Source of the DNA: Streptomyces amritsarensis
Lineage (GTDB): Bacteria; Actinomycetota; Actinomycetes; Streptomycetales; Streptomycetaceae
Assembly: GCF_001953875.1 (NCBI RefSeq)
Contig: NZ_MQUR01000002.1
Span: 34,400 to 74,155, forward strand
Reading direction: 5' to 3'
DNA length: 39,756 nucleotides
Shown here: piece by piece, positions 8,112-17,311 of the stretch
Layout: each line of letters starts with the position of its first letter
How positions within the stretch are numbered: the stretch's first letter is position 1
Translations under genes and position numbers: made by a program
The notes under the pieces: generated by a model
What the model was told of the DNA's origin: nothing
The model's input: the letters and a program-made list of their open reading frames with translations, nothing else
The model's database searches: none

Positions 8112-8166
8112 GGTCCGCACACGGGTCCGCCCCGGGATGGCGGGTCCGCACACGGGTCCGCCCCGG
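8112..8166. repeat. Two 24-bp direct repeats, 31-bp period
   Basis: An identical 24-bp unit at 8112-8135 and 8143-8166 begins GGTCCGCACACGGG. Each unit itself contains GGTCCGC twice, so the block has four copies. It sits between two convergent genes and overlaps the idh terminator stem. Confidence 0.75.
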
Positions 8167-8189
8167 CCGGGCACGGGGCCGGCCGGGGC
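8160..8189. terminator. Terminator hairpin downstream of isocitrate dehydrogenase
   Basis: GCCCCGGCCGG (8160-8170) pairs perfectly with CCGGCCGGGGC (8179-8189), 11 bp with an 8-nt loop, starting 18 bp after the idh stop on the minus strand. It can work in both directions between the convergent genes. Confidence 0.65.
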
Positions 8190-8207
8190 GGAGCGCGTCA
8201 GCGGGTG

Positions 8208-10478
<2,271 letters not shown>

Positions 10479-10574
10479 TCAAGATATCTCGTGATCGGGC
10501 CGGTCAGCACAGCCCCTGGCCGCCAGTCCGCGAGACGCACGTCACGCCGCCCCCCGATGGCTCCCGGAAAAGGC

Positions 10575-10617
10575 GAGAGCGCCGCCCGCGGCTGTTCCCG
10601 GCCGGGGCGGCGCTCTC
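10575..10617. terminator. Strong terminator after the DUF805 gene
   Basis: GAGAGCGCCGCCC (10575-10587) and GGGCGGCGCTCTC (10605-10617) pair perfectly over 13 bp with a 17-nt loop. It lies 33 bp after the DUF805 stop on the minus strand and upstream of idh, isolating the two genes. Several nearby GATCAGGC copies (10626-10656) form smaller palindromes around the stop codon. Confidence 0.7.
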
Positions 10618-10650
10618 ACCATCAGGCCTTGATCAGGCCTGCACGCCTGA

Positions 10651-11004
10651 TCAGGCGGCGAGGACCTTCGGGTCCGGGCCGTACTGGTTCGGCTGCTGCT
10701 GGCCGGCCGAGGCCAGCAGGACCAGCAGCCAGATGCCGCCGACGAGCGGCACGAGGGAGATCAGCAGCCACCAGCCGGACTTGCCCAGGTCGTGCAGACG
10801 GCGCACGCCCACGGCCAGGCTCGGGAGGAAGGTGCCGAGCGCGTAGAGCGCGTACAGCCACGGGGACGTACCGATGACCGCGTCCAGGATCGAGACGATG
10901 ATGATCGCGCCGACCTGGAAGAGGGTGTACATCCAGTACTCCTGGCGGCGGGCGCGGCCGGAGAAGTCGGCGTACTTCTTCAGAACGTCGAGGTAGTAGT
11001 TCAC
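10651..11004 (-). CDS. DUF805 membrane protein
   Basis: 117 residues beginning 'NYYLDVLKKYADFSGRARRQEYWMYTLF', the classic DUF805 opening, with 'VGVRRLHDLGKSGWWLLI' in the middle, the second conserved block. Three to four membrane helices are visible (about 25-45, 48-66, 78-100). The biochemical role of the family is unknown. The GTG start has GGGGGG 4-5 nt upstream. It is a single-gene unit with its own promoter (11061-11089) and terminator (10575-10617). Confidence 0.9.
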   Translation of the reverse strand: MNYYLDVLKKYADFSGRARRQEYWMYTLFQVGAIIIVSILDAVIGTSPWLYALYALGTFLPSLAVGVRRLHDLGKSGWWLLISLVPLVGGIWLLVLLASAGQQQPNQYGPDPKVLAA

Positions 11005-11060
11005 GGGTCCCCCCAGAGGACGGTTGGTTCGGCCCGTCCTGCTGGAGCAAGCCGGGGCAG

Positions 11061-11089
11061 AACTTATGCCCCCCTTACGTCGCGGTCAA
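11061..11089 (-). promoter_or_regulatory. Housekeeping-type promoter for the DUF805 gene
   Basis: On the minus strand, TTGACC (11089-11084) and TAAGTT (11066-11061) are separated by 17 bp, matching TTGACN-17-TANNNT. The implied start leaves a leader of about 50 nt. Confidence 0.55.
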
Positions 11090-11234
11090 GCCAGTTGTCG
11101 TGATGGCAAATCGGCCGGACCGCAGGATTTCCGGCATCGAAGATGCGACGGGGCGACACTGGAGTGGCGCCGTGTCCGGGGAAGTCCGAAACGTCCCACC
11201 GCCGGGCCTACTTGACACCCCGACACCCGCCTCG

Positions 11235-11255
11235 ATCGTTACCTACATCGTTACC
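11235..11255. repeat. ATCGTTACC direct repeat in the chitosanase-DUF805 gap
   Basis: ATCGTTACC occurs at 11235-11243 and 11247-11255 (12-bp period). TTGACA occurs at 11212-11217 (plus strand), but no plus-strand gene follows. The 315-bp gap 11005-11319 otherwise holds the DUF805 promoter and the chitosanase terminator. Confidence 0.4.
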
Positions 11256-11273
11256 GCACTGCGACACCGCGGC

Positions 11274-11307
11274 CCGGGCGGCGGGAGTGGGTCGGGCCGC
11301 CGCCCGG
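11274..11307 (-). terminator. Terminator hairpin after the chitosanase gene
   Basis: CCGGGCGGCGG (11274-11284) and CCGCCGCCCGG (11297-11307) pair perfectly over 11 bp with a 12-nt loop, 13 bp beyond the chitosanase stop. Confidence 0.6.
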
Positions 11308-11319
11308 CCGCAGCGGCCG

Positions 11320-12168
11320 TCAGCCGATGTGGAAGGAGTCGCCGTAGACCTTCCAGTCGAGCGGCGTGTTCAGGTTCAGGTTGCCCTTCCTGAGGAAGAC
11401 GCGCTGCGCGGTGTCGACCCGGCTGGTGTCGCTGTGGGCCTCCTCCTGCTTCATGGCCCAGACCCGGGCGTCGAGGAAGGCGTTCAGCCAGGCGGTCTCG
11501 TTGCCACCCCGGGACGGGGGCTCGGCCTTGGACAGCGCCCGCTTGCGGATGTTGCGGAAGCTGGCGGGGTCGGTGCCGTCGCCGTGCATGACGATGGCGT
11601 CGTAGTAGATGAACTGGCCCAGTACGCCGACCCCGTCCGCCTTGCCCTGCCTGACGGACGGGTTGAAGTAGACCCGGTCGCGCTCGTGGTCCTGGGCCTT
11701 CCTGAACTCCGCGTCCCGGGCGGCCTTCGCCCAGTCCCTGGTGAAGTTCGGGTCGAGTCCGGCGTGCGAGTCGCTGCCGTCGACGTCGCGCAGGGCGGGC
11801 AGGTACTTGGCGAGGACGTTGCCGGGCTTGACCTGCGTGTAGTGCTCGACGAGGTCGAGCATGTCGCCGGTGCCGGAGCAGAAGCCGATGATGCCGGCGG
11901 TGTAGCCGCGGCCGTCGCCTATGTCCTCGATGTACTTGTACTGCGCCTTCCAGTCCAGCGAGGAGTTCTCCGCGCTGGAGACGATCTTCATGGCGATCTC
12001 CTTCTTCGCCGGATCGTCGAGTCCGGTGGCGGCAGCCGCCGTCGCCGCCGCCGCGGGCCGAACCGCGGGGTCGGGGGCGGCGGTCGCGTGGGCGGTGACG
12101 GGTAAGGCGAGGAGCGCGCTGCCGAGCAGCGCTCCGGCCGCCGGCATCATGCGGTGGGGGGTGAACAC
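11320..12168 (-). CDS. csnA: Secreted GH46 chitosanase
   Basis: 282 residues: a signal peptide (about 1-29, cut near 'AHA-TAA'), an alanine-rich linker, then a GH46 domain from 'GLDDPAKKEIAMKIVSSAEN'. In family GH46 the Glu of 'SSAENSSLDW' is the general acid and the Asp of 'IEDIGDGRGYT' the second catalytic residue; both are present. 'GIIGFCSGTGDMLDLVEHY', 'ERDRVYFNP' and 'HSDTSRVDTAQRVFL' follow family order. It cuts chitosan outside the cell. GTG start with GGAGG (minus strand, 12177-12173) well placed. It is monocistronic and likely repressed at the 12208-12222 palindrome. Confidence 0.95.
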   Translation of the reverse strand: MFTPHRMMPAAGALLGSALLALPVTAHATAAPDPAVRPAAAATAAAATGLDDPAKKEIAMKIVSSAENSSLDWKAQYKYIEDIGDGRGYTAGIIGFCSGTGDMLDLVEHYTQVKPGNVLAKYLPALRDVDGSDSHAGLDPNFTRDWAKAARDAEFRKAQDHERDRVYFNPSVRQGKADGVGVLGQFIYYDAIVMHGDGTDPASFRNIRKRALSKAEPPSRGGNETAWLNAFLDARVWAMKQEEAHSDTSRVDTAQRVFLRKGNLNLNTPLDWKVYGDSFHIG

Positions 12169-12207
12169 AAGGCCTCCATGGGGGGAGTTGAGGCATCCCG
12201 GCTTCGT

Positions 12208-12222
12208 TAGGAAACTTTACTA
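12208..12222. promoter_or_regulatory. Operator-like palindrome over the chitosanase promoter (CsnR-type)
   Basis: TAGGAAA-C-TTTACTA has one mismatch in 7-bp arms. It covers the probable -10. Streptomyces GH46 genes are known to carry an A/T-rich GAAA-TTTC palindrome bound by the ROK-family repressor CsnR; this site has that form and place. No csnR gene is in the window. Confidence 0.6.
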
Positions 12223-12243
12223 CCAGAGCTGAGGGTGTCTCAA
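12214..12243 (-). promoter_or_regulatory. Probable chitosanase promoter
   Basis: On the minus strand TTGAGA (12243-12238) and TAAAGT (12219-12214) are 18 bp apart. The -10 lies inside the palindrome at 12208-12222, so a bound repressor would block RNA polymerase. Confidence 0.45.
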
Positions 12244-12276
12244 TACCCTGATGGACAACGGGAATTCGGCCGCCGA

Positions 12277-12897
12277 TCAGCCTCGTGGGATCTGCGTGAC
12301 GGCGGCCCGCGCCGCCGGCCCGTCCTCGATCAGCCTGCGCGCCCCGGGGTCACCGATGATGATCCGCGAGGTCGCGGGGCGAGCGCCGGGCCGCGTGACG
12401 GTGACGGGGCCCCGGACCTGACGCGGGGCGTCCTCCCCGCCGGAGGCGTACTCGATCACCATGGCGTTCTCGCCGCACAGGAGGGACGCCCACGTCCGCG
12501 GGCCTGCCGCGACGGTGGCGGTGGTGTAGGGACCGGCCGGAAGGCTGCTGCTCCCCTCTCCCCCGCCGGGCCGCTTCGCCACCAGGTGGATCGGAACCGC
12601 TCCGGCGTCCGGGCCCGGAGTGGCGACGATTTCGCACGCGTCACCCCGGACGTAGGCGATCAGGCGACCGTGCCCGTAGTGCAGTTCGGCCAGGACGGAG
12701 GACGGCCCCTCGATGCCGGCCGGGAGGTCGCCGGCCACCTGGACCGCTTCCAGCCGGTCGAGCGGGGTGAACCGTTCGCCGCGGGCCGGGGGTTCGCCCT
12801 CCGGGGCGGCCCCGCCGCTGTCGCATCCCGCGCATCCGACGAGCGACAGGATCACGACGGCGGAGCCGAGGACCGCGGTTCGTAAGCCGTGGGCCAT
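12277..12897 (-). CDS. Putative lipoprotein, unknown function
   Basis: 206 residues. The N-terminus is a lipoprotein signal: a short charged start, a hydrophobic core 'AVLGSAVVILSL' and the lipobox LVGC (cysteine near residue 22). The mature part is rich in Gly/Pro/Ala with scattered cysteines and no domain I recognise. Its ATG begins 1 bp after the CorA-like gene stop, so both are almost certainly co-translated. A cell-surface partner for the ion channel is possible, but that is only a guess from position. Confidence 0.8.
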   Translation of the reverse strand: MAHGLRTAVLGSAVVILSLVGCAGCDSGGAAPEGEPPARGERFTPLDRLEAVQVAGDLPAGIEGPSSVLAELHYGHGRLIAYVRGDACEIVATPGPDAGAVPIHLVAKRPGGGEGSSSLPAGPYTTATVAAGPRTWASLLCGENAMVIEYASGGEDAPRQVRGPVTVTRPGARPATSRIIIGDPGARRLIEDGPAARAAVTQIPRG

Positions 12898-12898
12898 G

Positions 12899-13981
12899 TC
12901 AGAGCCAGCCGTTGCGGCGGAACCCGCGGTGGATGACGAAGCAGGCGAGCGCCATGACGCCGAGGACGAGGGGGTAGCCGTAGGTCCAGTGGAGCTCCGG
13001 CATGTGGTCGAAGTTCATGCCGTACACGCCGCACACCATGGTGGGGACGGCCACGATGGCCGCCCACGCCGTGATCTTGCGCATGTCCTCGTTCTGGGCG
13101 ACCGTCACCTGCGCGAGGTGGGCCTGGAGGATGGAGTCCAGGAGGTTGTCGTAGGCGCCGATCTGGTCGGTGGCCCGGGTCACGTGGTCCGCCACGTCCC
13201 GGAAGTACGCGCGGATGTCCGGCGGGATGACCGGTATCGGCTGCGTGGCGAGCTGCTGGAGCGGGCGGCCCAGCGGGGCCACCGCCCGCCGCAGCTCCAG
13301 CAGTTCGCGCTTGAGCTGGTAGATCCGGCCGGCGTCGCCGCGGCCGCCGTTCTCGCTGAACACCGCCGTCTCCACCGCGTCGATGTCGTTCTGCACGGCG
13401 TCCGTGACGGCCATGTAGTCGTCGACCACGTGGTCGGCCATCGCGTGCAGGACCGCCGCGGGCCCCCTGAGCAGTTGGTCCGGGGCGGCTTCCAGCTCCT
13501 CGCGCACCGGCCCCAGGGTGCCGCGGCCGCCGTGCCGGATGGTGATGACGAAGTCCTGGCCGGTGAAGGCCATCAGCTCGCCGGTCTCCACCACCTCGCT
13601 CGTCGCGGTGAGCTCCTCGTGCTCCACGTAGCGCACGGTCTTGAAGACGGAGAACAGCGTGTCGCCGTAACGCTCCACCTTGGGCCGCTGGTGTGCGTTC
13701 ACGGCGTCCTCGACGGCGAGCGGGTGCAGGCCGAACAGCTCCGCGAGCCCGGCGAGCTCGGACTGCGCCGGCTCGTGCAGGCCGATCCAGACGAAGCCGT
13801 CGCCCGTCTTGCGGACCCGGCGCAGCGCCTCCTCGACCTCCGCGCAGTCCTCCTGCCGTACGCCCTCGCGGTAGACCAGGCAGTTGACCACCGCGCTGCC
13901 GAGCGGGGAGCGGGCGGGGTGACTGAGGTCGACGGTCCGCCGGTAGCCGCGGCGCACGGCCCGGCGCAGATTGCTGAACAT
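12899..13981 (-). CDS. corA: CorA-family magnesium/divalent metal transporter
   Basis: 360 residues. A long cytoplasmic domain ('FVWIGLHEPAQSELAGLAELFGLHPLAVEDA', 'RPKVERYGDTLFSVFKT') leads to two C-terminal membrane helices. The selectivity motif GMN is present in 'VYGMNFDHMPEL', and the periplasmic loop that follows is of CorA type. CorA pentamers pass Mg2+, Co2+ or Ni2+. The ATG at 13981 ('MFSNLRRAVRRG') is preferred over the ATG at 14029, which adds 16 residues not expected in the family; neither has a strong Shine-Dalgarno. First gene of a two-gene unit with the lipoprotein. Confidence 0.92.
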   Translation of the reverse strand: MFSNLRRAVRRGYRRTVDLSHPARSPLGSAVVNCLVYREGVRQEDCAEVEEALRRVRKTGDGFVWIGLHEPAQSELAGLAELFGLHPLAVEDAVNAHQRPKVERYGDTLFSVFKTVRYVEHEELTATSEVVETGELMAFTGQDFVITIRHGGRGTLGPVREELEAAPDQLLRGPAAVLHAMADHVVDDYMAVTDAVQNDIDAVETAVFSENGGRGDAGRIYQLKRELLELRRAVAPLGRPLQQLATQPIPVIPPDIRAYFRDVADHVTRATDQIGAYDNLLDSILQAHLAQVTVAQNEDMRKITAWAAIVAVPTMVCGVYGMNFDHMPELHWTYGYPLVLGVMALACFVIHRGFRRNGWL

Positions 13982-14113
13982 GGACAACGGCGGAACTCCC
14001 CTTCGGCGGATCAGCGGCCAGTCTGCCATCGTCGCCGCGCGGCCCCCGGCCCGGCCCGCCCGGGGCTCGGCCCGGCTCGGCCCCGGCAGGCGCCCGCCGT
14101 CCCGGACGCTGCT

Positions 14114-14506
14114 TCAGACCCGGTCGATGAACACGCTGGTCGACTTCACGCGGGCCGTGGCCCGTGCACCCACCTCCAGGCCCAGCTCCTCGACCGCCTC
14201 CCGCGTCAGCAGCGACACGATGCGGTGCGGGCCGGCCTGGATCTCCACCTGCGCGTCGACCGTGCCGAGCTTCACCCCGGTGACGATGCCCGGGAAGGCG
14301 TTGCGCGCCGAGGTGTACGCGGCCTCCTCGCCCTCGCCGCCCTCCTGTGCGGCCTCGACGCAGAACGCGGCCAGGTCGGGCCCGTCCACCATCCTGCGCG
14401 TGCCCTCGCGGCGCGTGGGGAAACGTTCGGCGTCCGCCCAGCGGCGGGCCGTGTCGACGCTGACGCCGAGCAGCCGGGCCGCCTGGCCGATCGTGTAGGA
14501 CTCCAT
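14114..14506 (-). CDS. HTH-TOBE molybdate-type binding protein
   Basis: 130 residues in two parts. Residues 1-55 form a MerR/excisionase-like helix-turn-helix: 'YTIGQAARLLGVSVDTARRWADAERFPTRREGTRRMVDG'. Residues 65-130 form a TOBE (Mop-like) domain: 'SARNAFPGIVTGVKLGTVDAQVEIQAGPHRIVSLLTREAVEELGLEVG', ending in 'ARVKSTSVFIDRV'. TOBE domains bind molybdate or tungstate in regulators and ABC importers. The architecture fits a molybdenum-sensing regulator, but no mod genes are present here. It ends 84 bp before the CorA-like gene region on the same strand. Confidence 0.85.
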   Translation of the reverse strand: MESYTIGQAARLLGVSVDTARRWADAERFPTRREGTRRMVDGPDLAAFCVEAAQEGGEGEEAAYTSARNAFPGIVTGVKLGTVDAQVEIQAGPHRIVSLLTREAVEELGLEVGARATARVKSTSVFIDRV

Positions 14507-14537
14507 GGTCGGCAAGCCTATGCGGGTGGCCCGGTGT

Positions 14538-15446
14538 TCACTCCGAAGGGCTGCGCAGTGCCTGCGCGGCAGCGTCCGCGACCACGCCCGCCACGGTCGA
14601 CAGGGCCGGCGAGTCCAGCTTCCACTGCTGCCAGTACAGCGGTACGTCCAACGGTCGCCGGGGCACCACCAGCACCAGCTCCCCCGCGCGCACGAGCGGC
14701 CCCGCCTGCTGCTCGGGCACCAGCCCCCACCCCAGTCCGGCGACGACCGCGTCACGGAAGCCCTCCGATGTCGGCACGTGGTGCCGCACGGTTCCCGCCC
14801 CGGCCGCCGCGCCCCCGGTCAGTGATCGGACGAAGACGTCCTGGAGGTCGTCCTTGCGGTCGAAGACGATCGTCGGCGCCTCCCGCAGGTCCCGCTCCGG
14901 GGCCCCCGTCAGGTACCGGGCGGCGAAGGCGGGGCTCGCCGTCGGCAGGTACCGGGCCAGGCCCAGCATCCGTACGCTGCACCCGGCCACCGGGTCCGGG
15001 GAGGAGGTGACCGCGGCCATCACCTGCCCCTCGCGCAGCAGCGCCGTCGTGTGCGCCTCGTCCTCGCGGCGCAGCTCGATGCAGACCGGTGGATCCTGCG
15101 GGACCCGTGTCAGCACCGGCAGGAACCACGTCGCGAGGGAGTCCGCGTTCACCGCGATCGGCAGCCGTACCGGACCCCTCCCGTCGGCCATGCCCAGCTC
15201 GGCGCGCGCGTCCCGCTCCAGCCGGGCCAGCTGCCGGGCGAAGCGGACCACCACTTCCCCGGATTCGGTGGCCCGCACCGGTTTGGTCCGCATGAGCAGC
15301 ACTCGTCCGGTGCGCTGTTCGAGGGCCTTGACCCGCTGGCTCACCGCCGAGGGCGTCACGTGCAGGGCGGCGGCCGCCGCGTCGAAGGTGCCCTCGTCGA
15401 CCACGGCGAGCAGCGTGCGCACCTGGTCCAGGGGAAGCTCGTCCAT
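14538..15446 (-). CDS. LysR-family regulator of amino-acid export (LysG/ArgP type)
   Basis: 302 residues. The N-terminal winged helix-turn-helix is 'LDQVRTLLAVVDEGTFDAAAAALHVTPSAVSQRVKALEQRTGRVLLMR', the ArgP/LysG/IciA variant with the 'LTPSAVSQRIK' helix. The C-terminal effector domain runs from about residue 92 and includes 'GLGWGLVPEQQAGPLV'. Such regulators sense lysine or arginine and switch on a LysE/ArgO exporter. That gene lies divergently 69 bp away. ATG at 15446 is used; a GTG one codon upstream is possible. Confidence 0.92.
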   Translation of the reverse strand: MDELPLDQVRTLLAVVDEGTFDAAAAALHVTPSAVSQRVKALEQRTGRVLLMRTKPVRATESGEVVVRFARQLARLERDARAELGMADGRGPVRLPIAVNADSLATWFLPVLTRVPQDPPVCIELRREDEAHTTALLREGQVMAAVTSSPDPVAGCSVRMLGLARYLPTASPAFAARYLTGAPERDLREAPTIVFDRKDDLQDVFVRSLTGGAAAGAGTVRHHVPTSEGFRDAVVAGLGWGLVPEQQAGPLVRAGELVLVVPRRPLDVPLYWQQWKLDSPALSTVAGVVADAAAQALRSPSE

Positions 15447-15470
15447 CACGAGCGCTAATGGTACGTAAAA

Positions 15471-15492
15471 ATCTTTAGCTGTACTGAAAGAT
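15471..15492. promoter_or_regulatory. Dyad in the lysG-lysE divergent region
   Basis: ATCTTT-N10-AAAGAT is a perfect 6-bp dyad in an AT-rich 69-bp divergent region. It contains a T-N11-A core, the LysR-type signature, and should be the regulator site for the adjacent exporter gene. Confidence 0.6.
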
Positions 15493-15515
15493 GCTGGCTG
15501 CCTACGGTCGGAGCC

Positions 15516-16139
15516 ATGACACACGGCACCATCACCGCGGCCCTGGCCGGCTTCGGCACCGGACTCTCCCTCATCGTCGCCATCGGCGCGCAGAACGCCT
15601 TCGTCCTCCGCCAGGGCGCGCGCCGCCACGCGGTACTCGCCGTGGTCGCCGTCTGCGCCCTCTCCGACGCGCTCCTCATCGCCCTCGGCGTCGCCGGCAT
15701 CGGGGCCTTCGTCACCGCCTGGCCCGCCGCCCTGACCGCCGTGGGGATCGCCGGGGGCGCCTTCCTCGTCTGCTACGGGGTCCTCGCCGCCCGCCGTGTG
15801 CTGCGGCCCACCCCCGGCGCGGCCCTCACCGCGGAGGGAACCGCCTCCGGATCCGCCCGCCGGGCCGTGCTCACCTGCCTCGCCATGACCTGGCTCAACC
15901 CGCACGTCTACCTGGACACCGTGCTGCTCGTCGGCTCGCTCGCCGCCGACCGCGGCGACCTGCGCTGGGCCTTCGGCATCGGCGCCGGCCTGGCCAGCCT
16001 GGCCTGGTTCACCAGCCTGGGCTACGGCGCCCGGCTGCTGAGCGGGCTGCTGGCCCGCCCCTCGGCCTGGCGGGTCCTGGACGGCCTGGTCGCGGCGACC
16101 ATGGTCACGATGGGCGGCGTCCTCCTGGCCCGCGCCTAG
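15516..16139 (+). CDS. LysE/ArgO-family amino-acid exporter
   Basis: 207 residues with about six membrane helices. 'GLSLIVAIGAQNAFVLRQGARR' near the N-terminus is the LysE/ArgO signature, and 'FLVCYGVLAARR' and 'CLAMTWLNPHVYLDTVLLVGS' are the other conserved blocks. It exports lysine, arginine or their analogues when the cell holds an excess. The ATG has GGAG 5 nt upstream. It is divergent from its probable activator at 14538-15446, the standard lysG-lysE arrangement. Confidence 0.93.
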   Translation: MTHGTITAALAGFGTGLSLIVAIGAQNAFVLRQGARRHAVLAVVAVCALSDALLIALGVAGIGAFVTAWPAALTAVGIAGGAFLVCYGVLAARRVLRPTPGAALTAEGTASGSARRAVLTCLAMTWLNPHVYLDTVLLVGSLAADRGDLRWAFGIGAGLASLAWFTSLGYGARLLSGLLARPSAWRVLDGLVAATMVTMGGVLLARA

Positions 16140-16234
16140 CCCGGGGGTGTCCGGCGCCCGCATGTCGGCGGTCGCCGCCGGGCGCGGGCCCGGCATAGTG
16201 CTCCTGCCGACGACCCGAGCCCCAGGAGCCCGCC

Positions 16235-17269
16235 GTGCCCGACCGCCCCTCCCCCGACGCGGTGCGCGCGTACTACGCCGCGCAGCCGGCGCCGCTCGTG
16301 GCCGCCACCGGGATCGTCCTGGACACCCGGGGGCGGGTCCTCGTACTGACCACCTCGTACAAGACCGATCGGGAGCTGCCGGGCGGCACGGTCGAGGACA
16401 CCGAGACGCCGGAGCAGGGGCTCGCCCGCGAGCTGCGGGAGGAACTGGACCTCGGCGTGCCGGTCGGCCGGCTGCTGGCGGTGGACTCGCGGCCGCCGGG
16501 CCCGCTCGGCCGTTCCCTGATCGTGCACATCCACCTCGTCGGCCCGCTCTCGCCGCAGGAGGCCGCGGCGATCTCCTTCCCCGACGGGGAGATCACGGCG
16601 GCGCGCTGGCTGCGGCCCGAGGAGGCCTGCGCGGTCCTGCCCGCCCGTGTCGCGCCCCGGCTGCGCGCCGGGCTGGCCGCCCTGCACACCGGTTCCTTCG
16701 CCCATCTGGTCGACGGTGTCCCCCAACCCGGCTCGCCGGCCGGCCTGGACCCGGCCCGGCGCGCGGCCCTGGAGCACGCGGGCGTGATGGACGCGGCCAG
16801 CCACCGGGCCAGCCGGCCGAAGGCGCTGACCGCGGCGAGCGTGCTGTTCACCTCCGCCGACGGCCGGATCCTGCTGGTGCAGCCCGCGTACGGCCGCACC
16901 GACCGCTGGAACCTGCCGGGCGGCGGCATCGACAGCGACCTCGGCGAGATCCCGCGCGACGCCGCCCGGCGGGAGGTCCGCGAGGAGCTCGGCCTGGACC
17001 TGGCCCCGGGCCGCCTGCTCGCCGTGAACTGGTCGCACAAGCCCGGCCGCCCGGCCCGCATCCGCTTCCTCTACGACGGCGGCGTCCTCGACGCCCCTGA
17101 CCTGGCCCGGATCCGGCTGGACCCGACCGAGCTCCTCCAATGGCGCACCGTCGCGGCCGAGGAGCTTCCCGCGCTGGTCAAGGGCGCCCTGCGGCGCCAG
17201 ATCACCGCCTGCCTCGAAGCGCGGGCCAGCGGGGCAGGCCCGCTGGAGCTCCATGCGGGCCGCCTGTGA
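16235..17269 (+). CDS. Tandem Nudix hydrolase-domain protein
   Basis: 344 residues with two Nudix domains. Domain 1 (about 20-150) has the box 'GGTVEDTE...LARELREELDL', where the late glycine of REUxEExGU is Asp. Domain 2 (about 190-330) has 'GGGIDSDLGE...ARREVREELGL', with two extra residues between the glycines and the first Glu. The EE metal ligands survive in both. Nudix enzymes hydrolyse nucleoside diphosphates linked to another moiety; the substrate is unknown. Codon and start context are normal; the start follows 'aggagcccgcc' closely. It may be in tandem with the MFS gene, 42 bp downstream. Confidence 0.88.
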   Translation: MPDRPSPDAVRAYYAAQPAPLVAATGIVLDTRGRVLVLTTSYKTDRELPGGTVEDTETPEQGLARELREELDLGVPVGRLLAVDSRPPGPLGRSLIVHIHLVGPLSPQEAAAISFPDGEITAARWLRPEEACAVLPARVAPRLRAGLAALHTGSFAHLVDGVPQPGSPAGLDPARRAALEHAGVMDAASHRASRPKALTAASVLFTSADGRILLVQPAYGRTDRWNLPGGGIDSDLGEIPRDAARREVREELGLDLAPGRLLAVNWSHKPGRPARIRFLYDGGVLDAPDLARIRLDPTELLQWRTVAAEELPALVKGALRRQITACLEARASGAGPLELHAGRL

Positions 17270-17311
17270 CCCGCCCTGCGGGGCGGCGGAGCCCGGGTTA
17301 CCGTCGGCGGC

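Noticed and set aside
8112..8166. CRISPR-like repeats
   Set aside because: Only two units with a 7-bp spacer and internal sub-repeats; this is a simple tandem duplication.
8030..8207. Frameshifted remainder of the NB-ARC-like gene
   Set aside because: None of the plus frames after 8029 resembles the next part of an NB-ARC domain.
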